Assembly (NCBI GenBank): GCA_015178975.1
Contig: WHVD01000026.1
Coordinates: 1 to 64,000 of the forward strand
DNA length: 64,000 nucleotides
From: Hysterangium stoloniferum
Taxonomy: Eukaryota > Basidiomycota > Agaricomycetes > Hysterangiales > Hysterangiaceae
Direction of reading: 5' to 3'
Shown here: positions 21,143-32,929 of the stretch, piece by piece
Layout of the letters: every line of letters starts with the position of its first letter
How positions within the stretch are numbered: position 1 is the stretch's first letter
Notes under the pieces: model-generated
The model's input: only the letters and a program-made list of their open reading frames with translations
Told to the model about the DNA's origin: nothing
Databases searched by the model: none
Program-made: the position numbers and the translations under genes

Positions 21143-21640
21143 TTTAATTTTCTGAGGAGAAAGTGATACAATGCTCAACTACATTGATGGTCTGGGAGAT
21201 GCTTTCCCTCGCTGGTCTTGATACTAGAGAACATACCTGAAAAAAAGGACGAAAGAACGAAAGAAAATAAAGAGAAGAGAATCTTCGCAAGCAGCATATT
21301 CAAGCCTATTCAACAAGACACCATAGATCAAAGAAATCGCGTCTGGACGATTGACTTGAACATGTATTATCAGGAACGTTCGTCTGCCAGCGATTCGATT
21401 GAGAAAGTCATAAGGGTCGATATCAGAGAAGACGTCAAGATATTCATTCGCCATTCCATCTTGCGGTCAAGACAAAGATCCAGAGTGTGTGTATCCGGTT
21501 GTAACACGGCTGTTCGCCGGAATATTAGGATCTTGCATTCCTATAAATACAATATAAAGCTAGAGAACTTCCGTAATTATATCAGGGAGCAGACAGAAAG
21601 GCTCTTAATGATGATCTACAGACTTAGCTATTAGGTGGCT
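21143..21640. repeat. 5' flank of the hydrophobin pseudogene unit
   Basis: Diverged copy of 23280-23500 (and its inverse at 25620-25820): shared blocks include CAGGAACGTTC, GATTCGATT and GTTGTAACACGGCTGTTCG. The open frame across it on the plus strand is not conserved in the sister units, so I treat it as promoter-side sequence. Confidence 0.65.
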
Positions 21641-22196
21641 CTGGAAGGTGACATCATACCCCGAAACAGCATGAGTTGTTGTGAGTACACGTGAGCCTCA
21701 ATTTACAACAAATTAATTATAAGGCTAGAGAACAAAGGCACCCCCGTGGTGCTATTAGCGAGGTGGCATCATTCCCCGAACAGCACGAGAGATGTAGTAA
21801 CAAAACCATATCATAATCATTCAATGCATCGGACAAGACCTGACGAATGATGCATAGCTAAGCCCTATCAAGTCGACATAGCGGCGACGCAGTTTTATCC
21901 CCCAAAGCATGATAGAACTTAACAATAGACCTAGAATAACAGCTGGTGAGCTGATTCTTCAGCTGGAGTTCGCACGGCAAATACCGTACTGCTGGCATCT
22001 GTCATGCGAAAGGAAAAGGAAAGCATTATGATTGTCAGAAACAGTGTAGAATATGTATGTCATTGAAGAGAGTATTTGCAACTAATATATATTAGGAAAC
22101 TGAATGGTGTTCCTGATATGAATATCAGGAACCAATTCAGTTTGCTAATATTTCATTAGTTGCAAATACTCTTTATAGATAGATGACAACATCACT
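21641..22196. other. Gene-free interval with a foldback
   Basis: No gene seen. It holds two short similar stretches ending in CCCCGAAACAGCA / CCCCGAACAGCA (21658 and 21774) and the hairpin at 22070-22172. Confidence 0.5.
22070..22172. repeat. Foldback hairpin of about 100 bp
   Basis: The left arm reads AGTATTTGCAACTAATATAT..AACTGAATGG, the right arm mirrors it (CCAATTCAG..ATTAGTTGCAAATACT), around a centre at GATATGAATATC. A half copy with GGAACACCATTCAGTTTCC occurs at 41413-41448, so this is a dispersed foldback or MITE-like unit. Confidence 0.7.
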
Positions 22197-23942
22197 TACC
22201 ATAATCCGCAGGGCTTAGTAGGTGGACGGTTCACCGTAGTTCTTCCTCGCAGTGACTAACTCGCGCGGAGGGGAGGGGGGGTTCTCGTTGCACGCATTAT
22301 CGACCAGCGGCGTTAACATTGGCACTTTCCGCCCAAAATAACAGAATTTAAAAGAACAAGGTTCATTGGCTATCCAAGACATCCAGACATCCATTTTCTG
22401 TTAAAATGACCGCATTGAGAGAGAGTGACCAGATGTTTCCAGATGCAAAGTTTGCCACCCTCTGCAGGATATACGGGCTAAGAAATTGTGGTTCGCCTAA
22501 CCCTCAAACGTCGCTTTGACATTGATTGACATTAGATGACAGAGCGGCTCAAGACTACGTATGTAAGAAGTACACGAGAAACAAAACGAGGAAAGTCCAT
22601 TAGATCCTTCAGTTTATATAAACTATATAGCACCAATCCGAAAGGGATTCTACAGGGAAATGGGACTGCAACCAATGTTGACCTACATCTCCGATTAAAA
22701 GGCATTTTTTGTGTAGAAATTTAGTACTTACAGCACCGTTGGACTTAACATCCTTGCAGCATACCGGTTGTTGGTCGCACTCTGCTCCTTTTCCGCCTCC
22801 GCTGTCAAAAATGTCTCAGAGAAATTACGACGAGGATGCTACGCTACAACTTACACAAGAGTGAGGGGAGTACAATCCAACCCAACAATAGCAGTAGGAT
22901 CGTCGAGGACAACGTTGAGAGGCTTCAGGAGCGCACTAATGGGGCCACTGCTTGCGGCTCCAACGTTCTTGCAACATTTTGCAGTTCCTAAGGTCGCAGA
23001 GGTTATCAGGAAACTGGATTAATAGAGGAGTCTAATGTGTAACTACCTGTGTTGCATTGAGAAACAGGAGGGGGTGCAGCAGCAGCAGTGAGGAGACCGA
23101 AGACAGCGGGAACGGCGAGAACGAATTTCATTCTGATTTATTGGGAAGGGGGCGATGTAATGCTCAAGTGTGTTGTTGTTGAGAGGAAGTGTGTTTACAC
23201 ACCAGCATTTATACTCGAAAAGACACCTAAATTTTCTTTTTCTTTTCCCAAGCTGCGCACACAAGCATTATTCGACAGCATAATAGTGATCGAAAATATT
23301 CCGTCAAGATGATCAACCTGAATATCCATTATCCGGAACGTTCATCTGTCGGAGATTCAATTCAGAAAGGTTACAGGGGTCGATTCAGAAAAGACAGTCA
23401 GGATATTAATTGTCATTCCATCCCACGCTCGAGACGAGCGATCCGCAGCGTGTGGCTCCCGTTGTAACACAGCTGTTCGGCCGAATATCGGGGCCCGGGA
23501 TGCGGTCGCAGTTCTGCGACTACAATTTAAGGTTAGAAAAGGTCGACAACCAGTGAGGAGGCAGAAAATGAGAACGTCTACAGACATAGTAATGTGATCC
23601 TGGTCCCCCAATGCTCATATCCCGTTCAGTTCGCATGACATGTCATAGCTTGATTTTGGTCAATATTGCATAAGGATAAAATACTATATAGTCCACTGTG
23701 CTATTGATAAGTTGATTAGGATGTAAGTAATATTTTCACTGAATTACCTGGATGTCTCCCTACTAGATACAAACACGGAATTATTCAAGATGATTGTTGA
23801 CATTGTAGACTCCAGACACTCTGATGGCATATGAAGGGGGAAAAGTGAACCCGGATACGAGTCCTTGAAACCCAAACATCTAGCCGATAGGCGAAAGAAA
23901 TGATACCGCAGCTGTTCCAGAAGCACGAGAGATCCCGTGATG
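22197..23942. repeat. Large inverted repeat, left arm (hydrophobin unit 2)
   Basis: The arm is the inverse of 25176-26935. From about 22680 to 23942 the two arms are nearly identical (a handful of differences); from 22197 to about 22680 they drop to roughly 88-90 percent by eye. The arm covers one hydrophobin gene, its downstream flank and about 0.8 kb of promoter side. Confidence 0.9.
22650..23131 (-). CDS. Class I hydrophobin (left copy)
   Basis: Exons (minus): 23131-23047, 22987-22855, 22801-22732, 22682-22650, giving 106 residues; introns are 59, 53 and 49 nt with GT..AG ends. A signal peptide (MKFVLAVPAVFGLLTAAAA) precedes eight cysteines spaced C-x6-CC-x32-C-x13-C-x5-CC-x12-C-x5, which fits class I. 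Hydrophobins are secreted and self-assemble into amphipathic films on aerial hyphae, spores and fruiting bodies. It differs from the right copy in exon 4 (GCSPISL instead of GCTPISL). A TATA box (minus TATAAA, about 23213-23208) lies about 80 nt upstream of the ATG. Confidence 0.93.
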
Positions 23943-25175
23943 TGAATGCTCTATATAAATGTACATGACACGATACCGGGCATGAGATGAAATTTCCGAA
24001 CAACCATGTACCTTACCTGCAAAAAAAACTTTTGACAAGATTCCATCTTTGTTGTGCATAGCCCCTCAGGTCACGGTCACGTTTCTTCCACCTCCATTTA
24101 GAAATCAACTTGGGTGCTGCGCAGGACATATTCCCTTCCAACATCATGATTTCACAGTCGTCAAGGCGTAATTGATCAAGGGTATTTTCACCGGAAGGTA
24201 AATTGCGACAGAGCCAAGTCAGAAAAGCGCAGCCACCGTCGAAGTTCCTTTCCGGATTGTGGGCTACGCAACGTTTTCAGGTCTGAAGCTATGGCAATCT
24301 GTTTCCTATGAAACAAATGACAAGTTTGAAAGAATCAAAGCCGTAAGATCGAAAGAAGATTCACCTTCTTGTACAAACGGTGCCACGAATTAATGTACGG
24401 TACATACTTGAATTGTATTTTTGTTACATGACTTGCTGTTATGAAGCCGAGGTCACATATGGGCAGGTGCCGAGACTCTTTTTAGAGGAAAAAGGTATTC
24501 TGACAATCACGGGTACTTTCTTCTGACATGGCAGGTGAGGATAGTACGGCATTTTCTAATGCAAACTCCGAATCCAGAATCAGTTTCATCCCACCGCTGT
24601 CCCGGGCAATACTGAAATGCTGTCATGCTCGGACTAATAAACTGCGCCAATGTTATGTGTATGTTTTAATATTTATATTTGCACCGCTTGCCCTCTTGTT
24701 CAATAGGTCGTATTAAGCCTCAGAACTCATGCTATATTTACATACCATCCATAGTATCAATTACACAAGCTTATGTGCAAATCTAGGGAAAATTGGATGA
24801 AGAGGCTTAGGCAGAGTTTTTTGTGGGTGCTTGGGCTGGGCTCCACTTGGCTGGGCACAAACGAGGGTCTGTGGGTAGTAAAAATGGTTCAAAAATGTTG
24901 CTATACATTTGTAGCGAATCTATGGTGTGAAAATAATTTCCCAAAAATATTTGTGAATACATGTCTACCTAGAAAGTTACTCCTCATCAATAGATAACTT
25001 CTAAAAACGCAGCCTCTTCTCTGCCAATAGTCAAAATTTTCCATGGTGTTGTTTCTCTCTTTGTCGTCAAATATCCATCTCCAATCCATCTCCAATTCAG
25101 ACAATATTGTTTGGATCCACACAATGAACAAAGTCCTTTGTGATCTAAGTGAGGTTGGTTGTCAAAACCCACTTC
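23943..25175. other. Spacer of the inverted repeat
   Basis: About 1.2 kb of unique sequence separates the arms. On the minus strand about 24290-24023 an open stretch of about 85 codons (FLTWLCRNLPSGENTLDQL.., CEIMMLEGNMSCAAPKL) looks protein-like and ends at a pyrimidine-rich AG; I do not recognise it and it may be an exon remnant. Nothing else was identified. Confidence 0.35.
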
Positions 25176-26935
25176 ACGGGATTTCTCGTGCTTCTGGAAC
25201 AACTGCGGTATCATTTCTTTCGCCTATCGGCTAGATGTTTGGGTTTCAAGGACTCGTATCCGGGTTCACTTTTCCCCCTTCATATGCCATCAGAGTGTCT
25301 GGAGTCTACAATGTCAACAATCATCTTGAATAATTCCGTGTTTGTATCTAGTAGGGAGACATCCAGGTAATTCAGTGAAAATATTACTTGCATCCTAATC
25401 AACTTATCAATAGCACAGTGGACTATATAGTATTTTATCCTTATGCAATATTGACCAAAATCAAGCTATGACATGTCATGCGAACTGGACGGGATATGAG
25501 CATTGGGGGACCAGGATCACATTACTATGTCTGTAGACGTTCTCATTTTCTACCTCCTCACTGGTTGTCGACCTTTTCCAACCTTAAATTGTAGTCGCAG
25601 AACTGCGACCGCATCCCGGGCCCCGATATTCGGCCGAACAGCTGTGTTACAACGGGAGCCACACGCTGCGGATCGCTCGTCTCGAGCGTGGGATGGAATG
25701 ACAATTAATATCCTGACTGTCTTTTCTGAATCGACCCCTGTAACCTTTCTGAATTGAATCTCCGACAGATGAACGTTCCGGATAATGGATATTCAGGTTG
25801 ATCATCTTGACGGAATATTTTCGATCACTATTATGCTGTCGAATAATGCTTGTGTGCGCAGCTTGGGAAAAGAAAAAGAAAATTTAGGTGTCTTTTCGAG
25901 TATAAATGCTGGTGTGTAAACACACTTCCTCTCAACAACAACACACTTGAGCATTACATCGCCCCCTTCCCAATAAATCAGAATGAAATTCGTTCTCGCC
26001 GTTCCCGCTGTCTTCGGTCTCCTCACTGCTGCTGCTGCACCCCCTCCTGTTTCTCAATGCAACACAGGTAGTTACACATTAGACTCCTCTATTAATCCAG
26101 TTTCCTGATAACCTCTGCGACCTTAGGAACTGCAAAATGTTGCAAGAACGTTGGAGCCGCAAGCAGTGGCCCCATTAGTGCGCTCCTGAAGCCTCTCAAC
26201 GTTGTCCTCGACGATCCTACTGCTATTGTTGGGTTGGATTGTACTCCCCTCACTCTTGTGTAAGTTGTAGCGTAGCATCCTCGTCGTAATTTCTCTGAGA
26301 CATTTTTGACAGCGGAGGCGGAAAAGGAGCAGAGTGCGACCAACAACCGGTATGCTGCAAGGATGTTAAGTCCAACGGTGCTGTAAGTACTAAATTTCTA
26401 CACACAAAATGCCTTTTAATCGGAGATGTAGGTCAACATTGGTTGCACTCCCATTTCCCTCTAGAATCCCTTTCGGATTGATGCATTGATGCTATATAGT
26501 TTATATAAACCGAAGGATCTGACGGACTGTCCTGGGTTTGTTTCTCGTGTACTTCTTACATACATAGTCTTAAGCCGCTCTGTCATCTAATGTCGGTCAA
26601 TGTCAAAGCGATGTTTGAGGGTTAGGCGAACCACAATTACCTCAGCCCGTATATCCCGCAGCGGGGGGCAAACCTTGCATCTGGAAACATCTGGTCACTC
26701 TCCCTCAACCTGGTCATTTTAACAGAAAATGAATGTCTGGATGTCTGGATAGCAAATCGACCTCGTTCTTTTAAGTTCTGCTATTTTGGGTGGAAAGTCC
26801 CCATGTTAACGCCGCTGGCCGATAATGCGTACAACGAGAAACCCCCCCCCCTCTCTCCGTGAGTTAGTCATTGGGAGGAAGAACTATGGTGAACCGTTCA
26901 CCTAATAAGCCCTGCAGATTATGGTAGGTGTTTTG
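25176..26935. repeat. Large inverted repeat, right arm (hydrophobin unit 3)
   Basis: The arm mirrors 22197-23942. The breakpoint on the spacer side lies just inside GGGATTTCTCGTGCTTCTGG (25179) versus the left arm end at 23942. Confidence 0.9.
25983..26464 (+). CDS. Class I hydrophobin (right copy)
   Basis: Exons: 25983-26067, 26127-26259, 26313-26382, 26432-26464; 106 residues with signal peptide and eight cysteines as in the left copy, ending GCTPISL-TAG. TATAAA at 25901-25906 sits 77 nt before the ATG, and the 5' leader is CA-rich (CTCAACAACAACACAC). The two genes are divergently oriented, 2.85 kb between start codons, with near-identical promoters, so they are probably co-expressed. The region between signal peptide and the first Cys is very short, typical of small class I hydrophobins. 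Confidence 0.95.
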
Positions 26936-27115
26936 ACGGCTACGGCTTTAGGCCGTAAGCCGGTAGCCAGTGCCTCCCCACTAGCAAACTGAGGGTTCAC
27001 CCTTCGGCTAGTGATTGTTTCCGGCCGCGCCTGAAGGTCTGAGTCGCCAGCTTTGACATAACACTGATATAGAAGCGGAATAAGTAGAATTAAGAAAGTT
27101 CAGATCAGCAAAATT
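26936..27115. repeat. Outer inverted-repeat block E (right copy)
   Basis: Inverse, diverged match of 19880-20050, next to the end of the right hydrophobin unit. Confidence 0.6.
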
Positions 27116-27370
27116 TCAACCATCCCCTTTATTGTTTAGTTTCGAGCAATTTAGGTCTTTATCCCCTTAACGTAAAAATTACATGACGAAGAGTAGCTAG
27201 ATCAGAAATAGCAGCCGATCGAGTGTACCAATGCATTTCAGTCAACCGGTGGCTAAAATCATGGAATTTGATGAATTTAAGAAATGCAGAGACATAAATT
27301 GTAAAGAGAGGCAAACCCACAGAAATGGTCAAGGTAGAAGAGCTCGAACGCCTGCTTTGAACAGGTTGTA

Positions 27371-27645
27371 TTGACTTGCCTAGAACTGCACAAGGAGGGG
27401 GGGGTTAAAAACACGCTATCAACCCTCAGCCACGCTGACATTATGAAATTCGCTCATTGGAGCTGTTGCTCTGCAGTAATTAATTAAGAATCAGTATCTC
27501 TTCATTCTATGACACCCGATGTTTCCTTGTGCCTCTTCCGGGGAGCAACCCTGAATGATCCTTGAACAGATACCAAAAGAAGGAGGAAGAAGGAATCTTT
27601 TTTCTTTTCTTCAAAACACAGAACCGAACATCTCGGGGCTAAACA
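27371..27645. repeat. Outer inverted-repeat block F (right copy)
   Basis: Inverse match of 14015-14290; both contain AACAGATACCAAAAGAAGG (or its complement) and a run of G/C next to TTAAAAACACGCTATCAACC. Confidence 0.75.
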
Positions 27646-28741
27646 CCCTATACGGACCATCTGTACAGTGTAATTCTGGAGTTCAGCAAATTAACACATC
27701 ATCGCAACTTCTCGTCACAATTTGCTATGTTGGCAAGACTTGCAATCGTCGAGAAACACGTTCATCTCATTCGACATATGTTTCGAAGGACGAACGTACG
27801 GTCTGAAAACCTCGGGGAATTTCTTTGTTTCGTCTTTTATCCTCATCAAATTGATGGTAAACTGAATGTTGCGCTGGATGAAATCTGGGTCACGGCCTAT
27901 TGTAGAGCTTTATAAAAAAATACTTAAAATTGAGAGTAATACCTACAGAGTAGTAGTCCCACGAATATTCCATTTACGTTCTGCGAGATAACCTTCATTG
28001 CTACATCTAGTACGTATACGGGACTCCAATTTAACACAATAAATGAAGGTATTTGATCAGTGGAGGATCCGAGCTTAGCTTGATGAAAATATTCTTTACC
28101 CTCTGTTATAGGAATATTTTTTGAAACAGCGTCCTCGACCTCCTCTAGGATCACATTAAAGAGTGGACCGATGCTTCAAATGAGGTCAATTGTAAGAATC
28201 CATTGCTCTCAACTGGGATGTATGGATGAAGTATATATTCTTATTAGGTATAACGAGTATCATAGAAGTAAGCGCTTGTGTAAGGCTGTTGGTATCAGCC
28301 TCACTCGGTCAGTAGCGGACAAGACTAGGTTTCTCTGTTGAGTATTCACAGCTGTTGTAAGATACAAAAATACCGATCTCCACTCATAATTATCCTTGAT
28401 CAAGAGTTATATACCTTCTACGGCCATCTGATACCGGCATGATGAACCCAGGGTAATTGGGGCTGTGCTGTAGGTTAGGAAACAGAGGGCAGTCTGGTTG
28501 AACTAAGAGGCGGTCTGATGGATGGAAAGGAGGGTTGTGTGAGTCCATGTGTAACTGATTGATTATGTGTGCTTGTGGTAAGACAACTAGGATTACAGCT
28601 TGTATGAAAAAGGTGAGACAGAATGTCTCGAGAAGACACAATAAGGGTCATAAATGTTCAATCTCCTCCTGAATATACTATTATATACACGTAGTATAGT
28701 TAGTGAATCTCTCAGCAAACATTTTACACTGAGATATTCAA
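27646..28741. other. No gene seen; right part probably a copia LTR
   Basis: Short frames in this interval show no recognisable domain. Because a copia PBS starts at 28752, the sequence just left of it must be LTR; its start was not fixed (TGTTG motifs occur at 28288 and 28337). Confidence 0.4.
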
Positions 28742-28910
28742 AACGTCTTTAGGTTATGGACCCTGGCTCTTCATATTGATCAACTTGAAATACAATTTGA
28801 TTTGTTAATATGGCCACCTTGGAAAAAGTAAAGGATTATGAAATAAGCACTGGGAGTGCTTATCAGGTCTTCCCGAAATTGAGGAAGGACAATTATTTCA
28901 CATAGAGCAT

Positions 28911-29537
28911 TGTGAAGAGTGGTGGAAGTTCTAACTGTTCTATATACAAAGAATATCGACCGTTTAGGTATGACATGACAATGTATTGACTATCTAAGTC
29001 TAATACAAACCAAACATGTATTGACTGCTTAGTTCAATACGGTTGAGTGAATTAGCTATCTAAATTAGAATAGAGAGCTAAAACCAATAAAGGAGAATCG
29101 ACTGTAAAGTACGATTCAGAATGACTGCTCGAGTGTTGAAGAAAATGACGAGAGAGTCAAATAACAGAGTAGTGTGGATTGAGATAATGGTTTGAGTTTC
29201 AACTAGTATATGTAGTTCGAAGCTCTGATTGCACTAGTAGTTAAAGCCCATCTGTGATGGTCGAGACGATACCCCAATCACAACTTACAGGACACTAACT
29301 GGGTGTCTGAGTAAGTTGTGGTTGCAGGGTAAAAAGTGTCTGAGTTCTAACTACCAGTGCTAGAATACATAAGTCTGGCACGTATGCACCCACAAGAGTC
29401 AATGTACTGAATGCATAGGCTGTCAAACTAAATATATGCATATGATAAAATATAGAGAAAAATAGAAATAATAATGGAAATATAGTGTGGGCCCATCTGA
29501 ACTATATTTTGGAGTATATTTTGCAGTACCTTTCACA
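28911..29537 (-). mobile_element. Solo LTR, family D, TSD AGCAT
   Basis: The 627-bp LTR (TGTGAAGAGT..CTTTCACA as written) is flanked by AGCAT at 28906-28910 and 29538-29542, inside copia gag. Confidence 0.92.
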
Positions 29538-29751
29538 AGCATGAGCATAAGGACCATGCTTTTAAGTCACTTAATCAATGGAAGAAGGTAGCCAGAGAAC
29601 TGCAGATCCCATACATGCAGATCAAAAGGTTCCTACAAAAGAGGAACTTGACATTGAAGAGGCATGGGAGCTTTGAAAGAAGAGGGCCTACAGCAAAATT
29701 ATGCTGTGTGTTGAAGACAAGCCCAGGGTGGCTATAATGGTAGATAGTAAT

Positions 29752-29979
29752 TGTAATCCCATCATCAATTGGGATCACTGGTGGTCACACAAGTTGACAG
29801 GACCACAGTGTATTGTCCAGAACAAGAACAGGATACAGGCAAGTGCAGCATATGGTAAGGTAAGAGAAAAGAAAACCACCTAGGCTTATATATGCTGTGA
29901 TCACATGCTAGAACACAAGGAGTGGCACAAAAGAGTGAAACAAAAGGAGAATGTGTAAGACTGGGGCACCAGGTTTACA
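29752..29979 (+). mobile_element. Solo LTR, family H (228 bp), TSD GTAAT
   Basis: It begins TGTAATCC, ends GGTTTACA and is flanked by GTAAT (29747-29751, 29980-29984). Related copies are at 51697-51930 and, inverted, 52882-53084. Confidence 0.87.
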
Positions 29980-30347
29980 GTAATCCAGTTAATGCATGGA
30001 GACACTACTTTCAGAGCTCGTACACATGCGTTACAATGGGATGGGAATTATCAAATATAAATCTCAGATGGATTCCATTAGGCTCAAACTGTTGGAGGCT
30101 GGACATGCTATCACGAATGCTGATTATCTCAGTTTATTCATGAGTACGCTGCCCAAGGATTTTGATATAATATCAACAACAATCAATTATGATGTTGACA
30201 TTGTTGAAGAAGTTGTCAATAAATTACTACAAGTTGAAATTCAAAATGAGATATGTCCCGGTTATGCTGAAGGTTCTGCATTTCATGCCTAGAGGGGCAT
30301 CAGTCCACAAAGAGGAGCATATCGAAGTAGAAGGCACGGTCGTGCTG

Positions 30348-30977
30348 TGTGAGAGGTATGGTGAAATACACTCAGGAAATATAGTCGGATGAGCTCTTAC
30401 TATATTTCCTTTATTATTTCTGTTTTCTCTCTTTTATTATATCTATAATTAGTTCGACGACCTATGTATGTGGTACATCGACTCTTGTGGGCGCACACAC
30501 GCCAGACTTATGTATTCTAGCACCCGTAGTTTAGAACTCAGACACTTTTTACACCACAACCACAACTTACCCAGACACCTGTTAGTGTCCTGTAAGTTGT
30601 GATTGGTGTATCATCTCGACCGTCACAGACGGGCTTTAGCTACTCACTCAATCAGAGTTTCGAACTGTACCAGTCGAAACTCAATCGTTATCTCAACCCG
30701 TGTGGACTACATCCACGCTACTCTATTATTCGACTCTCTAGCTACTCTACTTGCACTTGAGCAGTTGTCCAGAATCACACTTAACAGTCGATTCTACTTA
30801 TTCGTTCTAGCTATCTACCTTACTTTAGATAGCTACTTCTCTCTACCGTATTGAACTAAGCAGTCAATACACGTTCAGTCTGTATTAGACTTAGACAGTC
30901 AATACATCCTGGTGTCATACCTAAATGGTCGATATTCTTTGTATATAGAACAGTTAGAACTTCCACCACTCTTCACA
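30348..30977 (+). repeat. 5' LTR, family D (630 bp), with PBS at 30978-30997
   Basis: The LTR reads TGTGAGAGGTATGG..CCACTCTTCACA and is followed by GTGGTGATCTGGGCCGGACC, the PBS shared with families B and C. It belongs to the gag-bearing element to its right and inserted in copia gag. Confidence 0.87.
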
Positions 30978-31055
30978 GTGGTGATCTGGGCCGGACCGCT
31001 CTTTCCCTATGAAGAAAAAACAATATCTTACGACTATAAGCTTCTAAGCACGTAA

Positions 31056-32929
31056 ATGACTACTGGCAAGAACCAAATGTCGAGACCTTCAATGACCCTG
31101 AGTAATTCAAAACCTCGTCAAAGACCTGCAAGTCTGGAACCACCCCGTAATGTCACCATGAGGAAGTCTTTGTTGACTTTTCAAAAACCAGTTCTTCCTG
31201 GGAGTCCTCCCGGAGCAGCAGCTGGACTGTCAACGGAAGCCCCCCCAAGTCCACGAGAAGAACGTCCGCCGACTGAGCAGTCGAACATTCCAGGAGCTAA
31301 CGTCGAGACTACCCGTGCTCCTGAACCCATTCTCTCATTCCCACCTAGAGAGGTCATCCTTAAGCAATTCTTCGAGGGTCATATGATTTACGCTCAACCC
31401 ATCGACTTACAATGGGAAGTGTACTACGCCAATCGGATCCCTGCAGATCAGGTTACTCCCTTCGTGGAGGAGTACAATTTGGATTACCCTCTTCTACTGG
31501 CGACTGTAGCAGTCTGGTTAGGTCGTTATCAGGCCATTTTATCAGTGCAAGATCTATTCACGTGACCTGGAACTCTTGAGGATCTGACCCGCTCAATTCC
31601 CGAATGGTCGAGTGAGGTTACTTCTGTTATGGAAGAAGGAAGGACGATTCTTAAGCAAGAAGTGTTCTCTTTATTTCTCAAAGCGCTCCGCACACACGAT
31701 GACGTGTTGCAAATCCTTCACGTCCTGCTCGGTGGGGATCACATCGTCCCCAAAGTTGACTACCAGTATATATACATCCAGATGTTGGAGGAGTCTCTTA
31801 ACGGGATCACTCGGAATTCTTCATTTGCGTATTTTACTTTAAGGGGTCGGTTAAGGCGAAATCAGAGGAGACTTGATAAGATGGTTTTGGAAGTGCTCTA
31901 CCCTTATGGTGATTCCATCCAGGTACCCAATTCACCCATCTCCACAACCAGTTCATTTGTTTGTACCCTGAATGGGTCTCCCAACACTCGTTTCCTTCGT
32001 TCGCTCAATCATCCCATTATTTTGCAAGACTTCCCGTCGGATATGAGGACGCAAGTTGCAGAACGTCTTCAGGAAAAGGGAATGAAAATCTGCACTCCCC
32101 TCTATCAACCTCAACCTCATTGACCTTTGAATACGACCGAAATCGAGAGAGGAATCGCAACGGAACCTAGCCCTACCCCCCATCAGGGAATTCACCATTC
32201 TCGCGTCGCGTTCAAATGAATTCTGAGTAATTCTAATGTCGGTGATCAACAAGCTGCGACTAGGAATTGATCAGTCGCCAACAGGGGTCGACCGTCTTTC
32301 TCTACTGCATTCACTGAGGGTATAGCTGGTCAAGTTGCTGGTCGAGGGTTGCTGAATCCAGTCGATCCCCGCCATTCCCTGCCGATCTCCTTGAACCCCT
32401 TTCTGCCAGCAGGAGGACCCCTAGTAATTCATCCGGGAGTTCTAGTGCCTCAAGCTATGGAGGGAATTTGGGACGTGGGGGGCATTATGGTAGAGTACCT
32501 AACTCTCCCTTTCAAACTCCGATGCAGCCTTGAGCCAGCGTGCCTATCGATGACTTACCTAAGGATAAAAGGATCGCTCTTAACACCAACGACATCAAGA
32601 TAAAATGGTCAGACCTTCCCGAATATGATGGAACTCAATCCAAGGCGTTGGATTACATCATGGATATTATGAGTCTCTCGGAGATCTCAGACTCCATGAG
32701 GACATTGTTGGGAGTCGCTCTGCCAAGACGACTTACTGGTGATGCCAAGATCTGGTGGAGCACCCTAGACCGTGAACATCGCACTGAATTCAGTCGATCT
32801 CACGGATCGTTTCTTTGGGGTATCGTAGAAGGATTACTTGGAACTCGTTGGCGCAAATCCTTAGCTCTAGAATGGGAAGCCATGAAATTTTGACAAATCG
32901 GTCACAATCGTGAGACACCTGTTCATTAC
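31056..32929 (+). pseudogene. Gag-like protein with unusual N-terminal domain and capsid (copy 2)
   Basis: ATG at 31056 opens MTTGKNQMSRPS.., closely similar to copy 1. The domain of unknown function spans about residues 90-330 (TVAVWLGRYQAIL, HDDVLQILHVLLGGDH). Further on, after lesions, a Ty3-type capsid is readable at about 32540-32929 (IKWSDLPEYDGTQSKALDYI, LTGDAKIWWSTL, WRKSLALEWEAMKF). In-frame stops at 31563 (TGA, Arg in the sister copy), about 32121, 32217, 32269 and 32893 (TGA) kill the frame. It is cut by a family C LTR at 32930. This copy is what shows the unusual domain to be part of a Gag. Confidence 0.8.

Larger units (their letters stand above)
28752..30347 (+). pseudogene. Copia gag remnant with two solo LTRs inside
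   Basis: PBS GGTTATGGACCCTGGC at 28752-28767, ATG at 28810. Gag reads MATLEKVKDYEISTGSAYQ.. to 28910, resumes after the family D solo LTR (29543 on) through EEAWEL and KPRVAIMVD, and resumes again after the 29752-29979 insert with LLSELVHMRYNGMGIIKYKSQMDSIRLKLLEAGH.. and TLPKDFDIISTTINYDVD, an UBN2-type Gag. In-frame stops (TAG for Trp at about 28903, TGA near 29676) and frameshifts make it non-functional. At 30347 it is cut by a family D LTR. Confidence 0.8.

Noticed and set aside
21218..21634. A 138-codon plus-strand frame as a gene
   Set aside because: It is the promoter side of the hydrophobin pseudogene unit, and the sister units do not conserve the frame.
22768..23022. Identical 84-codon frames on the strand opposite both hydrophobins
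   Set aside because: They are antisense shadows of hydrophobin exons 2-3 and intron 2; the spliced sense model explains the sequence.
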